Assembly (NCBI GenBank): GCA_934045905.1
Contig: OW203763.1
Span: 47,547,494-47,611,493 of the forward strand
Direction: 5' to 3'
From: Leuctra nigra
Lineage: Eukaryota > Arthropoda > Insecta > Plecoptera > Leuctridae
DNA: 64,000 nt
In this document: piece by piece, positions 13,601 to 19,600 of the stretch
Layout of the letters: every line of letters begins with the position of its first letter
How positions within the stretch are numbered: position 1 is the first letter of the stretch
The notes under the pieces: model-generated
The model's input: the letters and a program-made list of their open reading frames with translations, nothing else
Told to the model about the DNA's origin: nothing
Database searches by the model: none
Made by a program: the position numbers and the translations under genes

Positions 13601-16600
13601 ACGTAGGCAAGACATGAGTATCTAGTACACCAAAAATGTGCAGTGTACCTACCTACCTAGGTAGTACTCCACTACATTACGGAGTAATTTATTTCTCATT
13701 GCTGATCAAATAAGCTTTTTTTACGTATAATACGTATAAAATGTATAAAACCTCCATGTATAATACGTACGTATTATACGGTATTATACGTGCGTATAAT
13801 ACGGTTTTTTACGTAACGTATTATACGCACCCATCCCTGATTTCAATAAATAATCCTAATAGTCATTGTGCAAGAGAATACTTCATGTACATAACAGTAT
13901 TTGTTGAGATCAGTAAAACGGCAATTGTTAGAGCTTGATTACATTGTTACAAAAGTGTTGAACGCAAAATCGAGAAAAATGACTTCCGACCTTGCTTCAT
14001 ATCAATGACCAACACAAATTAATAAAAGGGATATTAATCCATTCTTGTCGGGGACTGCGGTTCGGTGAGGCGTGCTTACGACATCAGTGACAACAGAAGA
14101 CAACCCTTGTCGGTCGGTTGTAAAATATCAACGTACAACAGCAATGGGTCGCTGCAGAATTAGAGTAGATGGCGAAGACTATTATACTACCTGCGCAGCC
14201 GGAGGACGAGCCTTAAGTAAATAAATAAATACTAGCCATAGCGCCACTTAAACATTGACCGCGGGCCAATTTCAGTGTCCAGAAGTGTACCTAGGAATGT
14301 AAAATTTCCGGAAATATTTCCGGAAATTTTCGGGAAATATTTCCAAAAGCAATAACAGGCGTTATGTTCACTAGACAACACATTTGAGAGTTTGTATGCA
14401 AGAGGAAATGTGCAAAGGGGCTGTGCATAAAGGACGTCACGCTTCAGGGGGGGAGGGGGGCTGCACCAGTATAGGACACAGTGTGACAGGGGGGAGGGGG
14501 GGGTACTGGAGGCAGTAGGACGTCACGTTTTGATATAGATATTTTCAAGCATTTTAAATTTCAGTTGATACGTCGGGACCGGAAATTTCGCTAAAAATGA
14601 GAAATTCTGATACATTTTACAGTCAAAAATATTCTAAAGGGGGGGTAGATATAGATTTGTGACGTCCTTTTAGGGGGGGGGGGGGGTCTCGAAAAGTGTG
14701 ACACAGTGTGACAGGGGGGAGGGGGGTGTCAAAATATCCCATTTTTAGCGTGACATCCTTTATGCACAGCCCCAAAGTGTAAAGGAAATTTTTCTTTAAA
14801 ACTAATGCTACAATTTAGCAGTTACCTAATATTGTTTTCGGAGTAAGAAACCCATTTAAAAGCAATGAAACCTCGCGGTTTATTTATTTATTTATTTGTA
14901 AGCGTAACGCTTTTAGGAATACACAGATTTACATTCAAAATTACTCTGATAATGCATGTCAATATATTTTTTTTTTGGAGGTAACCTGCGAAATAAAAAC
15001 GCGCACCCCGACTGGGAATCGAACCCAGATCCTTCGGGTTTCCGGCCCTATGCTTTAACCATTAAGCTATCGGGACGCATTCTTAATCAGCAGGTTGGGT
15101 TGCCATACAACTCTTGCGAGTCCGAGTATCTGACCTATACACGAAGACTGAAGCACTTCGACTTCATTTGACAACGTGAATACATCTCTCTCGAATGGCT
15201 ATGCTCAAACTTCTGAGATACGAGTGGATTGTTTGATAATGATGGAAAATTTAGTGAATCTCTCACTTAGGGATGGTGTTTTGGAGGTAACCTGCGAAAT
15301 ACAAACGCGCACCCCGACTGGGAATCGAACCCAGATCCTTCGGGTTTCCGGCCCTATGCTTTAACCATTAAGCCATCGGGACGCATTCTTAATCAGCAGG
15401 TTGGGTTGCCATACAACTCTTGCGAGTCCGAGTATCTGACCTATACACGAAGACTGAAGCACTTCGACTTCATTTGACAACGTGAATACATCTCTCTCGA
15501 ATGGCTATGCTCAAACTTCTGAGCTACGAGTGGATTGTTTGATAATGATGGAAAATTTAGTGAATCTCTCACTTAGGGATGGTGTTTTGGAGGTAACCTG
15601 CGAAATAAAAACGCGCACCCCGACTGGGAATCGAACCCAGATCCTTCGGGTTTCCGGCCCTATGCTTTAACCATTAAGCTATCGGGACGCATTCTTAATC
15701 AGCAGGTTGGGTTGCCATACAACTCTTGCGAGTCCGAGTATCTGACCTATACACGAAGACTGAAGCACTTCGACTTCATTTGACAACGTGAATACATCTC
15801 TCTCGAATGGCTATGCTCAAACTTCTGAGCTACGAGTGGATTGTTTGATAATGATGGAAAATTTAGTGAATCTCTCACTTAGGGATGGTGTTTTGGAGGT
15901 AACCTGCGAAATAAAAACGCGCACCCCGACTGGGAATCGAACCCAGATCCTTCGGGTTTCCGGCCCTATGCTTTAACCATTAAGCTATCGGGACGCATTC
16001 TTAATCAGCAGGTTGGGTTGCCATACAACTCTTGCGAGTCCGAGTATCTGACCTATACACGAAGACTGAAGCACTTCGACTTCATTTGACAACGTGAATA
16101 CATCTCTCTCGAATGGCTATGCTCAAACTTCTGAGCTACGAGTGGATTGTTTGATAATGATGGAAAATTTAGTGAATCTCTCACTTAGGGATGGTGTTTT
16201 GGAGGTAACCTGCGAAATAAAAACGCGCACCCCGACTGGGAATCGAACCCAGATCCTTCGGGTTTCCGGCCCTATGCTTTAACCATTAAGCTATCGGGAC
16301 GCATTCTTAATCAGCAGGTTGGGTTGCCATACAACTCTTGCGAGTCCGAGTATCTGACCTATACACGAAGACTGAAGCACTTCGACTTCATTTGACAACG
16401 TGAATACATCTCTCTCGAATGGCTATGCTCAAACTTCTGAGCTACGAGTGGATTGTTTGATAATGATGGAAAATTTAGTGAATCTCTCACTTAGGGATGG
16501 TGTTTTGGTGTTTTGGTGTTTTTAATGGTTAAAGCATAGGGCCGGAAACCCGAAGGATCTGGGTTCGATTCCCAGTCGGGGGTGCGCGTTTTTATTTCGC

Positions 16601-19600
16601 AGGCTACCTCCAAAACACCATCCCTAAGTGAGAGATTCACTAAATTTTCCATCATTATCATGTCAATATATACATCTGAATAAACAATTATTACAATTTA
16701 AAATCATATCACATATTATTACTATGCTTGTCCCTTATTTATAAACTCTATACACATTAATTTAAAAACTTTAATATTAATTATGCTCCTGTAGGATACA
16801 GGTATGTCATTGAAGAGCCTAGCACCTTGAACAAAAAGAGATTTTATGGTTGAAGTTTTGGCTTTAAAATCAATAAAAATGTTATTACTTGTACTAGCTC
16901 TTGTACAATGAGCATGGGTGTCACTTATTAGTTCAATTTTATTCTGTAAGTATAAAGGTAAAAGATTATGGACTATTTTATATATAAAAATGATTGCTGC
17001 TAGTCTCACTCTTTCTTTAACATTTAAGAATTGAAGCTCGTTCAACATGAATTTTATTGGAGTGAGTCTGTCAACTTTGATAGCTCTATTTTGAAGCTTT
17101 AGTAACGAGTCCATGTCAGAATTGATAATACTTAAAAAAATAGTGGCACAGTAGTCAAAATGTGGTAAGATAATCGTATTATAAAATTTTATGGAAGGCA
17201 CTAAAACATTCACTGTATTTTTCCAAAATTACATCCGATTCTGATAGCATGGCAGTAACAAGATTTAAAAATGATGATACGAAACAAACCTCACAGAACA
17301 CCCCTTAATTGGAAAAGCTCAAGTATTTCTAGGGCAATTCCACGCCAAAGCATAAAAAAATGTTGAAATACTTATGTAGGGTACGACTCGAGGTAAACAT
17401 GTTAGGAAGCCGAAATAAACACATGTCTCTTTCAGCGTTTTTTCTCTCCATATTTTGAACGGGGTCCGAGAAACGGGCCCCTTGAAAAGTCATTTTCTGG
17501 TGGGCCTTGCTTTCTTAATTCTTATGACATTTTTATTTTTATTACCGTTAATGATAGAGACTTAATTATTTTTTAAGAAATTAAGATCTTAAAATTATTA
17601 ATTTGATTATAATTTTATGTGGGCCCAAAAATGAGAAAAGGTGGGGCGATGCCCAAATTTGTCCTTAAAATGATCCCCCCTAAAATGTATTTTTGATATT
17701 TTGTAAAAAAAATATATATGTGTATCCTAATTGTATATTTAACATCCTTGCAAAGTTATAGAGTGGTTACTTGTATGGTATGGAAGTTATGTGGTATAGT
17801 GTAAAAATAGTACCTACTAGGTTTTTGCATTATATTCCACAACTTATTAATAGTAGATCATGAGCTAGACGAACGAGACCCTTCCCACCCTGCCAAGGAA
17901 GGTGTGAAAACTGTTTTGGGTTCTTCTTCCAAACAAAGCATTTCAAAAACTTTTTTTTTTTCGGAAAAATTGGAAAAAAAATAAAGTTCGAAAAATTTCC
18001 GGAAATATTTCCATTTCCGTCCCTAAACACATCCCTAAGTGTACCTAATGTAATCCCACATAGAACCAGAAGTAACGCGAAAATGTTTAGTTCAACATTT
18101 TGCCACCTGGACCCACCCAAGCTGGTTTTACACTTGAATTTTAAACTGGCCAAAGTCACCCCAGTTGAGGGTGAGTCAATACCAGTGGTCGAATTGGAAG
18201 TCGGTCCATGGGGGGATGGTGTATTGGCAGGATTTCTTCCGGGGGGGGGGGGGGGGGGGGGGGGCAAGTGAAGGAACAAAACTTGCCATGCGTTAAGGGG
18301 GGTGTGGACGTTGCCCCCAGGGCATTATTTGGTGTTTTGATACTTCGAAATCAATATTGAGACGTTCTGAGTTGTAGTTATTTTGATTTTTATCTTTTTT
18401 TAATTTTTCTGTTTTCATTCCAATAAGGTGTGGGGATGCCCCAAAAACCTTGCCCCGCAGGGCGGTTTTTGTTTTTTTGATACTTTGAAACAAATTTTGA
18501 GACGTTCTGAGATGTAGTTATTTTGATTTTCAATGGGAAATGCTCTACAAACCTTGCCCCGCATGGCGTTTTTTGGTTTTTTGACACTTTGAAATCAATT
18601 TTGAGACGTTCTGAAGTGTATTTTTAATCTCTCATGGGGGAATGGTGAAGTGAACAAATTAGCCATGGGGGGATGGAAACATCAATATATTCCCCATGGG
18701 GGGATGCCATCCCCCCACCACCCCCCCCCCCCCCCCCAATTCGACCACTGGTCAATACGTATGTGAATGTTATAAGTTTTTTCTGTTGGCTGCACTGTGA
18801 TGTGAGTAGCTAAAGATATGTTCTTTCACTAGCTACGTTAGTTTTGATTTTACCTTTATAAGTCAGTTCTGCTTAGGTAGAAAAGGCAGATCTGTTTTCG
18901 TTCGCACCAGAGACAAGCAGTGACCAATAATCCGTTTTCTATGAACCGAAGAGTAAAGGGGGATAAAATTAATCGAAAACTTTCGAGCTAAAACATGGTA
19001 GACAGAACGATGTTTATTACCAATAGATTTTTGCAGATAATTATATCATTAATTTATGAAAATTGTCACCAGCAGAAAGCTAACAGGATCGCGCTCCTTC
19101 TTCATGCTTTTCACTTGTGCGACCATTTTGTAATTGTTTAATCCATTTGCAAATTCTGTTGCTGCAAAATACTGTTCCCATATTGCAGATAAGTTTTCAG
19201 CTTATTTCAGCACACAATACAGCTGCAGCTTCCATTATTAACTTCGCGACAATGGAAAACAAATTGACTTTTCAAGATGAAATCAGGAGGTCGTAATGAT
19301 TAAAGCTGGGTCCACATAGACCGTTTTTGCGTTTTGCGTTTTCCGTTTTTTTTCTATTAACCAATCACAAGTCTGCCGTGAGCGGTTTCTGGACTGGTGA
19401 TTGGCTGTAAGAAAAAAAACGGAAAACGCAAAACGCAAAAACGGTCTATGTGGATCCAGCTTAAGAAACTCTCTATAGTTATGCAAACTCACATCACAGT
19501 GTGGCCAACAGAAAAAAATTATTATGACATTGCAGATATTTTTTTAAGATGATGAGTACTTGCGTAGTGCAGGTTGCAGAGTGGAGTGTATGTAGGGCTG

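Larger units (their letters stand above)
12622..14000. repeat. Dispersed repeat family B, copy 2, split by insertions
   Basis: The 5' part lies at 12622-12690 (TTGAAGTGAGCTCA, CCAGTAAT) and the 3' part at ~13855-14000 (AGAGAATACTTCATG, TTGTTGAGATCAGTAAA, AGCTTGATTACAT, AAAATCGAGAAAA). Compared with the intact copy at 39740-40000, the interruption corresponds to inserted sequence: a retroelement tail (12690-12841) and a hAT element (12850-13839). Confidence 0.6.
10684..14290. repeat. Pair of ~65-bp terminal-type inverted repeats, 3.6 kb apart
   Basis: 10684-10749 and 14225-14290 are near-perfect reverse complements. Both start with GTACACT at the outer edge and share GGACACTGAAATTGGC and a CGCGG block. 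They could be the ends of one transposon now stuffed with hAT insertions, or two solo copies facing each other. The outer GTACACT resembles the ends of the MITE at 4765-4978. Confidence 0.6.
14878..17213 (-). pseudogene. CR1/Jockey-type non-LTR retroelement, 3' part, interrupted by a SINE array
   Basis: The 16722-17213 frame (163 codons, - strand) carries [45 protein letters not shown], a Cys/Thr-Arg-Ala-Ser box and [14 protein letters not shown]: the C-terminal end of the RT ORF seen in CR1/L2/Jockey-like elements. The 3' UTR runs downward to a (TAAA)n-type tail at about 14878-14900, and is split by the tRNA array (14968-16658) inserted with a 13-bp duplication CATGTCAATATAT. 5'-truncated, hence dead. 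Confidence 0.82.
14292..18037. mobile_element. hAT-like element (3.7 kb) hosting further insertions
   Basis: An 8-bp direct repeat AGTGTACC lies at 14284-14291 and 18038-18045. Outer ends TAGGAATGT and ACATCCCTA are inverted, and TTTCCGGAAATATTTCC blocks sit just inside both ends (14304-14345 and 17995-18015). Inside are a TIR element (14417-14773), a CR1-like retroelement (14878-17213) and a tRNA-SINE array. The TIRs are imperfect, so the outer boundaries are less certain than the 8-bp repeat suggests. No hAT transposase seen. Confidence 0.65.
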
